Below the pieces are notes generated by a model, which saw only the letters and a program-made list of their open reading frames with translations, searched no databases and was not told the origin of the DNA. A DNA stretch of 64,000 nucleotides from Luteimonas mephitis DSM 12574 (GTDB lineage Bacteria; Pseudomonadota; Gammaproteobacteria; Xanthomonadales; Xanthomonadaceae), in NCBI RefSeq assembly GCF_000422305.1, contig NZ_AULN01000014.1, forward strand, positions 186,001 through 250,000. The letters are read 5' to 3'. Of this stretch, positions 36,056 through 44,899 are shown one piece after another (within the stretch, counting starts at the first letter, position 1; each line of letters begins with the position of its first letter). Position numbers and translations under genes: made by a program.

Positions 36056-37045
36056 ATGGCCCATTCAGATTCCCCGGTGACGCCCGGCGCGCCGCGAGCC
36101 GGCGCGGGCGGCGGCGTGCGCCTGGTGCGGGTGCCGGACGACCGCGCCGGCCAGCGGCTGGACAATTTCCTGCTGGGCCAGCTCAAGGGCGCGCCCAAGT
36201 CATTGGTCTACAAGATCGTGCGCAGCGGCCAGGTGCGGGTGAACGGCGGCCGCGCCAGGGCCGAGACGCGGCTCGAGGGTGGGGACGAGGTGCGGATTCC
36301 GCCGGTTCGTCTCACCGAGCCTGGCGACAAGGGCCAGCCGGGCAAGAGCCTGCTCGAGGCGATGGCGGCCAGCATCGTGTTCGAGGACACGAGGCTGCTT
36401 GCGATCAGCAAGCCATCGGGCATCGCCAGCCACGGCGGCAGCGGGATCAGTTTCGGCGTGATCGAAACCCTGCGCGCGCTGCGTCCCAACCAGCCGATGG
36501 AACTGGTGCATCGGCTCGACCGCGACACGTCCGGGCTGATGGTGGTGGCCAAGAAGCGCTCCGCGCTGGCCGAACTGCAGGCGCTGATGCGCGAGGACGG
36601 CGCCGGCCTTCGCAAGCGTTACCTCGCGCTGCTGGCCGGGCGCATGCCCGACGGGGTAATGAGCGTCGACGCACCGCTGCACGTCGGCCTGCGGCAGGGC
36701 GGCGAACGCCACGTCCAGGTCAACGACGCCGGCAAGGCATCGATGAGCCATTTCCGCGTGCTCGAGCGCCGCGGTGGGCATTCGTATTGCGAGGTGCGCA
36801 TCGAAACCGGCCGCACCCACCAGATCCGCGTGCATGCGCAGCACATCGGCCACCCCGTTGCAGGCGACGACAAGTACGGTGACCTGGACGTCAACAGGCG
36901 ACTGCGCGAACAGATCGGGCTCAAGCGCCTGTTCCTGCACGCGGCCTCGATGGAGTTCGCACTCGACGCCGGCCGCGTTCCCTATGTGCTCAGTGCGCCG
37001 CTGGCACCGGAACTGCTGGCGGTGCTGGACCGGCTGGGCAGCTGA
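36056..37045 (+). CDS. rluC: 23S rRNA pseudouridine synthase RluC (955/2504/2580)
   Basis: The product has 329 residues. An N-terminal S4-like RNA-binding domain (RLDNFLLGQLKGAPKSLVYK) is followed by the RluA-type catalytic domain with D155 in HRLDRDTSGLMVV, then YLALL and ETGRTHQIRVHAQHIGHP. The family forms pseudouridine in 23S rRNA. ATG 36056 is chosen because AGAGAG lies just upstream and the family N-terminus is short; the frame stays open to 35678. The divergent rne arrangement is the classic one for RluC, which supports this member over RluA or RluD. Confidence 0.93.
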   Translation: MAHSDSPVTPGAPRAGAGGGVRLVRVPDDRAGQRLDNFLLGQLKGAPKSLVYKIVRSGQVRVNGGRARAETRLEGGDEVRIPPVRLTEPGDKGQPGKSLLEAMAASIVFEDTRLLAISKPSGIASHGGSGISFGVIETLRALRPNQPMELVHRLDRDTSGLMVVAKKRSALAELQALMREDGAGLRKRYLALLAGRMPDGVMSVDAPLHVGLRQGGERHVQVNDAGKASMSHFRVLERRGGHSYCEVRIETGRTHQIRVHAQHIGHPVAGDDKYGDLDVNRRLREQIGLKRLFLHAASMEFALDAGRVPYVLSAPLAPELLAVLDRLGS

Positions 37046-37073
37046 GGTAGCGCGGCGCGGCGCCGCGACCAGG

Positions 37074-37754
37074 TCAGGGGTCGAATCTGACCGGAATGCG
37101 CATCGGGTAGCCGAAGGTTTCTCCGCCCGCGTGGGCAGGCAGGTAGCGCCACTTCCCGGCGGCCGCGACGGCGCGCGCGTCGACTTCGGCGAAGCCGCTC
37201 GATTCCTCGACGTCCACCTGCGCAGGCGAGGCATCGGGGGCTACCCAGACGACGAGTACCACGTTCACCGGCCCCGTCCTGTCGAGGAGGCCCCTCGGCG
37301 GCGCGCGCGGCGGGTGGCGACGCATGTAGGCAATGTGCACGCCGGATCCCATGGGTTCGGGCAGCGCTGCTTTCGACGAGGCCTGTTCCACCAGGCCCGG
37401 CCATTCGGGCGATTCGTGCAGCGGCGCCAGGTCGGGGTCGGCGACCAGGTTGTCGTGCTCGCGAAAGGCGGGATGGTCGATCGCGTGCCGCACTTCGGCC
37501 AACGCGCCAGCGGTGTCGCCGGCGCGCACCAGGCAGCGCGCGGCGCGCAGGTGCGTGCCCGGCAGCGGCCATCGCTGCGCGGCCAGCAGGGCGCGTAACC
37601 GGTCCGCGCATCCAGTGCCGTCTTCCGCTGCCGCGAGCGCGTCGACGCTCGGTGCAGGCGAGTCCTCCCGCGCAAGCGCGGCAAAGGCTGCCAGCGCGAT
37701 CGCCGCGCCGGCGAACCATTGGAACTGACGTTCCCGACCGTTCTGTCGTTGCAT
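37074..37754 (-). CDS. TonB C-terminal-domain protein
   Basis: The product has 226 residues. There is an N-terminal membrane anchor (WFAGAAIALAAFAALA, about 13-28), a helical TPR-like middle with two Cys (GCADRL and ARCLVRAG), and a C-terminal TonB-like domain (VNVVLVVWVAPDA, DVEESSGFAEVDARAVAAAG, KWRYLPA, MRIPVRF). It lacks the long Pro-rich linker of a true TonB, so it probably does not span the periplasm. Such TonB-family proteins are numerous in Xanthomonadaceae. It is convergent to rluC. Confidence 0.75.
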   Translation of the reverse strand: MQRQNGRERQFQWFAGAAIALAAFAALAREDSPAPSVDALAAAEDGTGCADRLRALLAAQRWPLPGTHLRAARCLVRAGDTAGALAEVRHAIDHPAFREHDNLVADPDLAPLHESPEWPGLVEQASSKAALPEPMGSGVHIAYMRRHPPRAPPRGLLDRTGPVNVVLVVWVAPDASPAQVDVEESSGFAEVDARAVAAAGKWRYLPAHAGGETFGYPMRIPVRFDP

Positions 37755-37884
37755 CGTGCTGCCCCCTTGTGATGCCCAATGTAACCTGACAGCGGGACAA
37801 TGATTGCGAGGTGCTCGTCAACGGGCCGCCTGCCGCGACGTTCCGCAGGTGCAGGGTCCGGTGGTCGGGCCAGGGAGAAAATCC

Positions 37885-38154
37885 ATGCGATGGTTGCTTG
37901 CAATGCTTCTCGTGCTCGCCATGGCGCCGGCGATGGCTGATTTCTCGTTCCGTTTCGGCGACGCCGTGGTCGCCACCGGCGACAGCGGCGCAACCGTGAT
38001 CCGCAAGGCGGGGCGCAAGCCGGACCGCATCGTCACCCTCGAGAACCGCCACGGCGCCGCGGTCGGCGAGCGCTGGGAGTACTACCTCGACAACAAGCAG
38101 GTCAATTTCGAGATCCGCGACGGCCGCGTCGTCGATATCCAGGAAATCCGCTAG
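37885..38154 (+). CDS. DUF2845-type secreted small protein
   Basis: The product has 89 residues. A signal peptide (MRWLLAMLLVLAMAPAMA, cleavage after ALA-like AMA) is followed by FRFGDAVVATGDSGATVIRK and WEYYLDNKQVNFEIRDGRV, which match DUF2845 proteins. The function is unknown; the fold resembles SmpA-like periplasmic modules. GGGAG precedes ATG 37885. A hairpin of TTGCCGGGCC and GGCCCGGCAA (38208-38232) lies 53 bases downstream. Confidence 0.8.
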   Translation: MRWLLAMLLVLAMAPAMADFSFRFGDAVVATGDSGATVIRKAGRKPDRIVTLENRHGAAVGERWEYYLDNKQVNFEIRDGRVVDIQEIR

Positions 38155-38497
38155 TTCGGTGCCCTCCAGCGCACCGGGGGCGGCGCCGTCCGCGCAGGCG
38201 AATGGCCTTGCCGGGCCCGGCCGGCCCGGCAACGGGCGGTGCAGCCGGGTCCACTGCGCTCCGGATGAAGTACCCGCACGCGTCGCCGTCGGCACGGACC
38301 ACGCGGGGTAGGGTTTTTCCTACCCGACGACGCGCCGTTCACCGACTGTATTCGCCCGCGGAACCGGCGATGCTGGCTTCGCCCCGGCGGCCCACCCATG
38401 CAACGGCATTGGATGCCGCTCAGCAACGGACATCGGGTGCGACCTTGAGCAAGTCGTCGCCGGGCCGGGGCACATCTTCCGCATTGCGGAGTGCGAA
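38155..38497. other. Intergenic stretch without a gene
   Basis: This 343-base GC-rich interval contains the hairpin at 38208-38232 (10-base-pair stem, 5-base loop, no T-run) and no coding sequence that I can support. Confidence 0.45.
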
Positions 38498-38710
38498 ATG
38501 CAGCGTCACATGCTCAGTGTCAAGCCCGACCGCGGCGGTTGGGTGCTTGCCGACGAGGACCGGCCGATCGAATGGTTCCGGACCATGCGCAGTGCCGTGG
38601 CCATCGGGGAAGTGAAGGCCTATGCGCTGTTCCTGTTTGGCGGCACCCCGAGTGCGCTGACGGTTTTCGTGGACAGCACGACCAGCGTCACCGCCGTGCA
38701 ATACGGCTAG
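38498..38710 (+). CDS. Small DUF2188-like protein
   Basis: The product has 70 residues. The order of strands and helix (HMLSVKPDRGGWVLADEDRP, RTMRSAVAIGEVKAYAL, ALTVFV) resembles DUF2188, a short alpha-beta family of unknown function. CGGAG with a 6-base gap precedes ATG 38498. There is no signal peptide. Confidence 0.6.
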   Translation: MQRHMLSVKPDRGGWVLADEDRPIEWFRTMRSAVAIGEVKAYALFLFGGTPSALTVFVDSTTSVTAVQYG

Positions 38711-38723
38711 GCCGCCAGCAAAA

Positions 38724-38747
38724 AGGCCACGCTTTGCGGCGTGGCCT
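38724..38747 (-). terminator. Terminator of tRNA-Leu
   Basis: On the minus strand the stem AGGCCACGC/GCGTGGCCT (arms at 38739-38747 and 38724-38732) with a 6-base loop is followed by a run of T (A at 38720-38724 on the plus strand). It lies 7 bases after the tRNA 3' end. Confidence 0.85.
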
Positions 38748-38753
38748 CGTGCG

Positions 38754-38840
38754 TGGTGCCGAAGGTGGGACTCGAACCCACACGGTTTTAAGGCCGGCGG
38801 ATTTTGAGTCCGCTGCGTCTACCGATTCCGCCACTTCGGC
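38754..38840 (-). tRNA. tRNA-Leu (anticodon CAA)
   Basis: The 87-base gene folds as a class II tRNA: acceptor GCCGAAG/CTTCGGC, D-arm GGCGGAATCGGTAGACG, anticodon stem GCGGA/TCCGC around loop CTCAAAA (anticodon CAA), a long variable arm, T-arm GTGGGTTCGAGTCCCAC, and an encoded CCA. It closely resembles E. coli leuX. It is followed by a strong terminator. The mobile element is not inserted here. Confidence 0.97.
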
Positions 38841-38871
38841 GCGGAGGCGGATTATAGCGGATGGATGGGGC

Positions 38872-39324
38872 TCAGAATCCGCCGTAGCGGGCCATGGCGG
38901 CGGCGCAGACGAAGATCACCGCGATCAGGATCAGCTCGAAGCGGACGATGTGCCGCAGGTGGCGGACCTCGTCCTGGGCGGGGAGGAATGCGGGGTCGGC
39001 CTTGAGCGCCTTGCGCCAGCGCAGGAAGCGCAGCGTGGGCCACACCGACAGCAGGCCGACCAGCAGGAAGGCGCCGAGCTTGGCGTGGAACCACGGGTTG
39101 TGCAGGTAGAAGTCCGCGCCCATGAGGCCCTGGAAGACGCGCAGTGATCCGACCACCAACAGCAGCAGCGCGATGATACCGTAGCCGCGGTCGATGCCGC
39201 CGAGCTTCGCCAGCGCGATCGCGTCGATGTGTCCGCGCAGCAGCACGGACTGGGCGACGAGCATCGCAACCAGGCCGAAGACCAGCAGGTGATGCATGGA
39301 CGCCAGGAGCAGGTCGGTGAGCAT
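38872..39324 (-). CDS. DUF2214 family inner-membrane protein
   Basis: The product has 150 residues with four hydrophobic segments (LLVFGLVAMLVAQSVLL, YGIIALLLLVVGSLRVF, KLGAFLLVGLLSVWP, FELILIAVIFVCAAAMA) and His-containing loops (HH near the start, HNPWFHAKLG). These match DUF2214, predicted small membrane proteins of unknown role. ATG 39324 is used; the frame extends to 39483, but that part is not membrane-like. Confidence 0.8.
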   Translation of the reverse strand: MLTDLLLASMHHLLVFGLVAMLVAQSVLLRGHIDAIALAKLGGIDRGYGIIALLLLVVGSLRVFQGLMGADFYLHNPWFHAKLGAFLLVGLLSVWPTLRFLRWRKALKADPAFLPAQDEVRHLRHIVRFELILIAVIFVCAAAMARYGGF

Positions 39325-39549
39325 CGGGAGTGATTCGCGTTCCGGGAACGGCGAGGTTAGCAACGCATGCCCGCGATGCGAGGTGCTGCAAGTCACTTCG
39401 TGGTTGTAATGGCAGCCCGCGATCCCGATTCGGGGCTTGATGCGCGCAGGGGACCGTGGACACCTCCCGATCGCCAATCCCACTGCCGCCGAAACGGCAC
39501 CGGTCCGCTTCGATATGGTTCTGCTGCGAGGGTTCGTTTTCCGCCCGCT

Positions 39550-40398
39550 CTATGGCCCGGGCGGCAGTGATGAAAGCCATGCGGACAGCGCGTCGATGCT
39601 GTCGTCGTCCAGCCGTTCGCCGACGCCGGTCATCACGAAATCCGTGGTCGAGTCGCGCATCTTGCCGTTGCGGTATTCGGCAAGCTTGGTTTGCAGGTAG
39701 ATCGCCTGCTGGCCGCGCAGGGCGGGGTAGGCCGCATATGGCGCGTGGCCGTCGCGATCGGCGTGGAGCGCGTTGACATGCCCGCCCGCATCCGGACCAT
39801 GGCAGCCCTGGCACGGGGGAATGCCCCTGGACGGGTCGCCGGACATGTAGATCTGTTCCCCACGCCGGGCCAGCGTCGCATCTGCTGGAGCGGCTTCGGC
39901 TTCCACATCGGCATCAGGCTCGGCAGGCGTGGCGGTTGGTGCAAGGCCGGCGTAATAGGCGGCGAAGTCGAGCATGTCCTGGTTGCTCAATTCGGCGACC
40001 AGCGGCGACATCGGCGAATCGGGATTGCGCTTGAACTCCACCAGTTGCCAATACAGGAAGTCGGCGCGCTGGCCGGCGAGGTTCGGGAACGTGGGCACGG
40101 GCGAGATGCCCTGCGGTCCGTGGCAGGCCGCGCAAAGTTCGGACTTGGCCTGGCCCGCCGCGGCGTTGCCGGCAATCGGCTTTGCGCGGCGCAGGTCGAC
40201 ATAAGGCTTGCTGGACGGCTTGCCGGTCGATTCGCCGGCCGGATCGGCAGCGGGTGCATCCTGTTCCGCTTGGGGTGCAGGGGTTTCAACGGCTTCCGCG
40301 GCTTCCGCCGTTGCTGGCGGGTCCTGCGACTGGGCGATGGCGAGCGCACTGATGGTGCACGCGGCAATGAACGCAAGCAGGCGAGGCAGGCGCGTCAT
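39550..40398 (-). CDS. Diheme c-type cytochrome (cytochrome c4-like)
   Basis: The product has 282 residues. A signal peptide (LPRLLAFIAACTISALAIA) is followed by an Ala/Glu/Pro-rich linker and two cytochrome c domains with CAACH and CQGCH heme-binding motifs; Met ligand candidates follow each (DSPMSPLV and FVMTGVG). The second domain is separated by an acidic linker. It should carry electrons in the periplasm. It is the last gene of an operon with an outer-membrane barrel and a decaheme cytochrome; its ATG overlaps the barrel stop by 4 bases, which makes it the likely soluble partner of that porin-cytochrome complex. Confidence 0.85.
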   Translation of the reverse strand: MTRLPRLLAFIAACTISALAIAQSQDPPATAEAAEAVETPAPQAEQDAPAADPAGESTGKPSSKPYVDLRRAKPIAGNAAAGQAKSELCAACHGPQGISPVPTFPNLAGQRADFLYWQLVEFKRNPDSPMSPLVAELSNQDMLDFAAYYAGLAPTATPAEPDADVEAEAAPADATLARRGEQIYMSGDPSRGIPPCQGCHGPDAGGHVNALHADRDGHAPYAAYPALRGQQAIYLQTKLAEYRNGKMRDSTTDFVMTGVGERLDDDSIDALSAWLSSLPPGP

Positions 40399-42920
40399 AG
40401 CCGCATCTCCAGCAGTGCGCCGACCATGTTGACGCTGTAGTTCTCGGGGCCGCCGTCGATGTAGACGCGGTGGTCATAGACCTGGCCATCCTCGAAACCA
40501 GCGTAGTGCCAGTCGAACAACCGGCCGCGCTGATAGCGATCGAAGATGCGCAGGCTTACACGTGGATGCAGCGGGATCGTCACGCCGACGGTCAGCGCGT
40601 TGACGCGATGGATCATCGGCGCGAACTGCCCGGTCAGCAGCGGGTCCAGCGTCGGCAGGGTGAGCGCGCCAGGCGAGTTGTAGCGATAGCCTGTGGTGCC
40701 GCGCGAATAGGTCCAGTCCCACGCCGCGTCCAGTGTCACCCGGCCCATGCGCTGGGTCAGGTTGGCACCGGCGTAATGGTTGCGCTGGCGATCGTTGACC
40801 CACCAGCGGTTGGCATCCGGATACGTGGTGCCGCCGAGTGTCGGATCCGCGGTCAGCGCCGCGTCATTGACGTTGGCAATGTCCAGCACCGAGCGGTCAT
40901 AGCCGTACCAGGCGCTTGCCACGGTGGAGGTCGTGGGTTGCCATTCCCATTGCAGGCTGCCGCCCAGGGTGTCGTAGCCACGGCGGCCCAGGATGGCGTC
41001 GTAATCGTTCCAGTCGCCGCGCACCGACGCGTAAAGGGTCATCTCGCGCGGCAGGGTGAAAGTCGCCATCAGGTCGAGCTTGTTCTGCGTGCGGCTGCCG
41101 ACGTCGTACTTGCGCAGCGCCGAGACGGTATGCGCGACTTCCCCTCCGGTATAGCCGGGCAGGGCACTGGAGAAAGTGAACTCGTACGGATCGTAGTCGT
41201 ACTCGCTGCCGGTGCGCCGCAGCCAGGTGTAGTTGGCGCGGAAGGTCAGCCAGTCAAGCGCGCGGTTGTGCCAGCTGATCTTCAGCGAGTTGTCGTTGGT
41301 GGTCGCGACCTCGCGATGCGTGCGTTCGGTGCGCTCGAACGTGTAGGTGGCGTCCAGCGTGTTCTTGTCGCCCAGGCGCCAGTCGCCGCCTAATGAAAGC
41401 TGGTGCAACTCGCGGTCCAGCGGCAGGTTGCGGATGCGGGTGGGCGCGGCGGAGTTGAAGCCCGGATCCCAGATGCCGGCTTCACCGGGAACGACGCTGC
41501 CCTGGGAGCCGTTTTCGGCCGGATAGCCCCACTTCCCGGTAAGCGGGTTGTACATCCAGTAAGTGCCGTCGTAGTCCTCGCGCTGGAACTTGGCGTTCGC
41601 GCGCCAGGTCGCGGTGTCGGTCGGCTGCAGCACCACGCGCGCATCGACCATCTGGGTGTCGATGCCCAGGTCCGCGCGCTTGCGCGAAAGTGCGTCGGTG
41701 GTGTTCCAGTTGCTGCAGTCGTGCAGCGCGCCGGGGATGACCGGTATGCCGAACTGCCCCTGGCACGTCATCGGCGCGACGATGCGGTCGTTCTGGCGCA
41801 TGCGGCCACCGGTGGCGGTCAGCGAAAAATCGCCGTTCCACGCGATCTTGCGGCTGACGCTGGCACGCAGGTGGTGGTAGTCGTTGTCGGGCTCGTAGGA
41901 GAACTGGCCGGTGGTGAGCGCTGGCGACACGAGGCCGGGCACCACCGGCGACAGCCCGAACGGCACCTCGTAGTCGAATGCCGCGTTGGCGTGGCGGAAG
42001 AACGATCCCGAATAGCTGAAATCCATGCGCCAGGCGTTGCCGACGAAGCGCGCGCCGCCGTTGAAGTTCACCGTGCTGTCCTCGACCGGCCGCGGGATCT
42101 CGTAGATGCCGCCGTTGTTGGCAAAGGGATAGTTGAAGAAAAATGGCCCGCCGAACGGGCGCGCGCCTTCGCGGCTCTCGTGGCTGGCGTTGGCGTAGGC
42201 AGTCCAGCGCCGGTTGACCATGTAGCTGATGCCCACGCCCTGTTTTTCGCGGACCACCTTGAGGATGCGCTCGGGCAGCGCCGCGGAGACGGCCGCGACC
42301 TGCGCGCTGGTGCTGCCGGCCGGGACCAGTCCGCCGGTGAGGGTGAGATGGTTGCTGCCCACGCCATCCCAGATCGAGCGGGCGTTGGCGCTGGTGACAT
42401 TGGCCTGGCTGCGCGCGAACGCTTGCACCCTGTACTTGCCTGCACGGCCGAACACCGCGCGCACATACTGGCTGTCCTCGTTGAGGTGGCTGGCGCGCAG
42501 GTCGAAGTAGCTGCCGTCCACGGCCTTTTCGAAGCGCAGGTCGGCACCCACGTAGACATCGTCGTCCCAGTTGGAAAAGCGCCGCCAGTCGGTGTTGTTA
42601 TCGTCGCCCCACACACCGAGGTAGCCCAGTGCGATCGAGCCACGATGGCGCCACGCGCCGTCGCCGGAGAACGCCGGCCACGCGGGCGGGCAGGGGTAGA
42701 GGAAGCCCGTGGGCGTGCGCTTGCGCTGGGCGGTAAGCCAGGTGGCGCCATCCGGATCGCAGCCCAGCAGCGCGGTGCCGCCGCTGGGGTCGAGCGCATT
42801 GCCGAACTGCAGGTCGGTGCCCAGGCCCGAGTCCTGCGCAAGGGCCGCGGGCGCCGCCAGCCAAAGTGCCGATGCGAGCAGCGAAAGCTGCAGGACGGTC
42901 TTGCGTTCGCGTTTGCGCAT
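40395..42920 (-). CDS. MtrB/PioB-family decaheme-associated outer-membrane beta-barrel
   Basis: The product has 841 residues. A signal peptide (TVLQLSLLASALWLAAPAALA) precedes many alternating strands ending in an aromatic/hydrophobic C-terminal strand (VNMVGALLEMRL), typical of outer-membrane barrels. Its place directly downstream of a decaheme cytochrome gene identifies it as the MtrB/PioB sheath that holds the cytochrome across the outer membrane. The N-terminal CXXC pair seen in some MtrB proteins is not obvious. ATG 42920 has AGGGAG upstream and opens the signal peptide; the open frame extends to 43637 without coding character. The direction of electron flow cannot be told from sequence alone. 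Confidence 0.88.
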   Translation of the reverse strand: MRKRERKTVLQLSLLASALWLAAPAALAQDSGLGTDLQFGNALDPSGGTALLGCDPDGATWLTAQRKRTPTGFLYPCPPAWPAFSGDGAWRHRGSIALGYLGVWGDDNNTDWRRFSNWDDDVYVGADLRFEKAVDGSYFDLRASHLNEDSQYVRAVFGRAGKYRVQAFARSQANVTSANARSIWDGVGSNHLTLTGGLVPAGSTSAQVAAVSAALPERILKVVREKQGVGISYMVNRRWTAYANASHESREGARPFGGPFFFNYPFANNGGIYEIPRPVEDSTVNFNGGARFVGNAWRMDFSYSGSFFRHANAAFDYEVPFGLSPVVPGLVSPALTTGQFSYEPDNDYHHLRASVSRKIAWNGDFSLTATGGRMRQNDRIVAPMTCQGQFGIPVIPGALHDCSNWNTTDALSRKRADLGIDTQMVDARVVLQPTDTATWRANAKFQREDYDGTYWMYNPLTGKWGYPAENGSQGSVVPGEAGIWDPGFNSAAPTRIRNLPLDRELHQLSLGGDWRLGDKNTLDATYTFERTERTHREVATTNDNSLKISWHNRALDWLTFRANYTWLRRTGSEYDYDPYEFTFSSALPGYTGGEVAHTVSALRKYDVGSRTQNKLDLMATFTLPREMTLYASVRGDWNDYDAILGRRGYDTLGGSLQWEWQPTTSTVASAWYGYDRSVLDIANVNDAALTADPTLGGTTYPDANRWWVNDRQRNHYAGANLTQRMGRVTLDAAWDWTYSRGTTGYRYNSPGALTLPTLDPLLTGQFAPMIHRVNALTVGVTIPLHPRVSLRIFDRYQRGRLFDWHYAGFEDGQVYDHRVYIDGGPENYSVNMVGALLEMRL

Positions 42921-42931
42921 CGCCGTGCTCC

Positions 42932-43987
42932 CTACTTGTGGAACCGCGGGCCCGCCGGGTTGTTGGAACCGTGGATCTGGGAGTGGCACGTCAGGCAGCC
43001 ACGACCCATCAGGCGCTCGTCCGGCGCCATCGCATTGCCGAGCATCTGTTCGTTGAACATGTCGTTGGGGTGGCGCGTGTGCGAATGGCATTGCTGGCAC
43101 AGCATCGGCACCGGTGCCACCAGCAGCGCGTGCTGGTTGGAACCGTGCGGCGTGTGGCAGTTGAGGCAGTTCTCGCGCACCGGTGCGTGTTCGAACAGGA
43201 ACGGGCCGCGCTTCTCGGCGTGGCACTGGTAGCAGGTCTCGTTGACCGTATCGGTCTTCAGCAACGCGACATTGATGGTGCCGTGCGGGTTGTGGCAATC
43301 CACGCAGGCCATCTGGCCTTCGGGCAGGGGCATGTGCGATCGGCGGTTGAACTGCTGGCGGATGTCCTTGTGGCAGGTGGCGCAGGTTTCGTTGATCGAC
43401 TGCCTGGCTTGCAGGCCCTCGCCGGAGAACTGCGCCATCGGGTTGTGGCAGTCGCTGCACGACAGCTGGTTGCGCTGGTGGATCGAGCCCAGCCAGTGGT
43501 CGCGCGGGCCGCCGGCGTGGCAGCCGAGGCAGCTTTCGGCCTGCGTCTTGACCGGGGTGCCGCCGTCCTTGGTGAAGGCAATGATCGCGCCGGCTTGCGC
43601 GGGGTTCTGCGCATGGGTCGAGCCCGGGCCGTGGCAAGCCTCGCAGGTGGCGGTATCGGGATTGGCGGTGAAGGCGACCTGCATGCCCAGCGCATGCGTG
43701 GTGTGGGCGAAGGTCTGGCTTTCCTTGCTGTGGCAGGCGGTGCAGGTCTGCTGGCCGACGACCTTGGCATCAGGCGCAAGCGGGTTCTTGGGCACGGGCG
43801 CGTCGGCGAAGCCCGGTGCGGCGTCGAAGCCGTGGACTGCCTGCGGATTCTCGCTGCCGAAGTGGGTGGGCGGGAGTTGATAGGGGGCGGCCGCGGATGC
43901 GCTTTCCTGTGCGGCAATCGGCGCCAGCGATGCTGCGATCGCAAAGACGCCCGCTGTGGCCAAGCCAATGGCTATGAAGACCCGCAT
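42932..43987 (-). CDS. DmsE/MtrA-family decaheme c-type cytochrome
   Basis: The product has 351 residues. A signal peptide is followed by exactly ten CXXCH motifs (CTACH, CEACH, CLGCH, CSDCH, CATCH, CVDCH, CYQCH, CLNCH, CQQCH, CLTCH), the number in MtrA, PioA and DmsE. The ten hemes would form a wire through the neighbouring barrel. ATG 43987 has AAGGGAAC just upstream; a TTG at 44002 is in frame. The barrel gene starts 11 bases after its stop. Heme attachment would depend on the ccm genes found 3-10 kb away. Confidence 0.93.
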   Translation of the reverse strand: MRVFIAIGLATAGVFAIAASLAPIAAQESASAAAPYQLPPTHFGSENPQAVHGFDAAPGFADAPVPKNPLAPDAKVVGQQTCTACHSKESQTFAHTTHALGMQVAFTANPDTATCEACHGPGSTHAQNPAQAGAIIAFTKDGGTPVKTQAESCLGCHAGGPRDHWLGSIHQRNQLSCSDCHNPMAQFSGEGLQARQSINETCATCHKDIRQQFNRRSHMPLPEGQMACVDCHNPHGTINVALLKTDTVNETCYQCHAEKRGPFLFEHAPVRENCLNCHTPHGSNQHALLVAPVPMLCQQCHSHTRHPNDMFNEQMLGNAMAPDERLMGRGCLTCHSQIHGSNNPAGPRFHK

Positions 43988-44115
43988 CGTTCCCTTCCCC
44001 AATGCGCCTGGCTGGCCGGACTGCTGGCGTGCCGAGGGGCGTAATCTTCGTTACGCCGAGAGTGCAGGCTCGGGCCGCGGGCGTCAAGCCCGGGCCGCGG
44101 GCACCGGGCCGAGGG

Positions 44116-44799
44116 TCAGCGGGGCAGCGCGCCGTGCAGGAACAGGTCGACGGCCGCGCGGGCTTCCTCGCGCGCGATCACCGGGTCCGGGTTGGCCTGG
44201 TTGCCGCTGGCCACGCGAATTATCATTTCCCCGAAGATCATCATGAAGAACTGGCTGGAGGCGACCGCCGGCGCGCGCAGCGCAAGGCGGCCGGCAGCGA
44301 TCTCCTGTTCCAGGTAGTCGGTCAGGATCGCCTGCGCCGGCAGCACCGCGTTGTTGAAGAACCAGTCGCGCAGATCCGGGAAATCGCGGCCTTCGCCGAT
44401 CACGATGCGATGCACGAGCAGCGATTCGCGGCTGATGCTGGCGTCAAGAATGCTTTCGCCGACCTGCAGCAGCGCAGTCTCGGGCGGCAGCCCGGACAGG
44501 CTCAGGTCCTGCAGGCGCTCGGTGACGATCGACATGTGGCGCTCGATGATCGCGTGCGCCAGGCCCTGCTTGTCGCCGAAGGCGCGATAGAGGGTGGACA
44601 TCGAGCCGCCTGCGCGCCCGACGATCTCGCTGAGCGACGCGCGACGGTAGCCTTTCTCGATGAAGGCATCGGTAGCCGCGTCGAGGAAGCGCTCGCTGCG
44701 CAGTTCGCCGCGCCGGCACAATTCCACCTCCGGGCGCGACCGGAACGGCGCCTGCTCCCGCTCGGTCGGATGCATGGACGAAGCTGTCGGATTGGGCAT
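44116..44799 (-). CDS. TetR-family regulator upstream of the porin-cytochrome genes
   Basis: The product has 227 residues from ATG 44799 (44856 and 44775 are also in frame). The TetR helix-turn-helix is clear: RFLDAATDAFIEKGYRRASL, then AGGSMSTLYRAFGDKQGLAHA. The C-terminal ligand domain has two helices ending in MMIFGEMIIRV and AAVDLFLHGAL, as in AcrR/TetR_C_33-type regulators. It is on the same strand and 128 bases upstream of the decaheme gene, so it may control that operon. The ligand is unknown. Confidence 0.85.
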   Translation of the reverse strand: MPNPTASSMHPTEREQAPFRSRPEVELCRRGELRSERFLDAATDAFIEKGYRRASLSEIVGRAGGSMSTLYRAFGDKQGLAHAIIERHMSIVTERLQDLSLSGLPPETALLQVGESILDASISRESLLVHRIVIGEGRDFPDLRDWFFNNAVLPAQAILTDYLEQEIAAGRLALRAPAVASSQFFMMIFGEMIIRVASGNQANPDPVIAREEARAAVDLFLHGALPR

Positions 44800-44899
44800 G
44801 GAAGGTATCGGGTTAGCGGTGGTTGCATGGGCCGGAAGTGGCCACGTTGGTGGCATCCGCCCGCCTGCCGGCGGGCATGCCCCTGGAACGATCGATCGG

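Noticed and set aside
38754..38840. tRNA-Leu as attachment site of the integrative element
   Set aside because: The integrase is 9 kb away with unbroken chromosomal genes between, and no partial tRNA copy is visible at the element.
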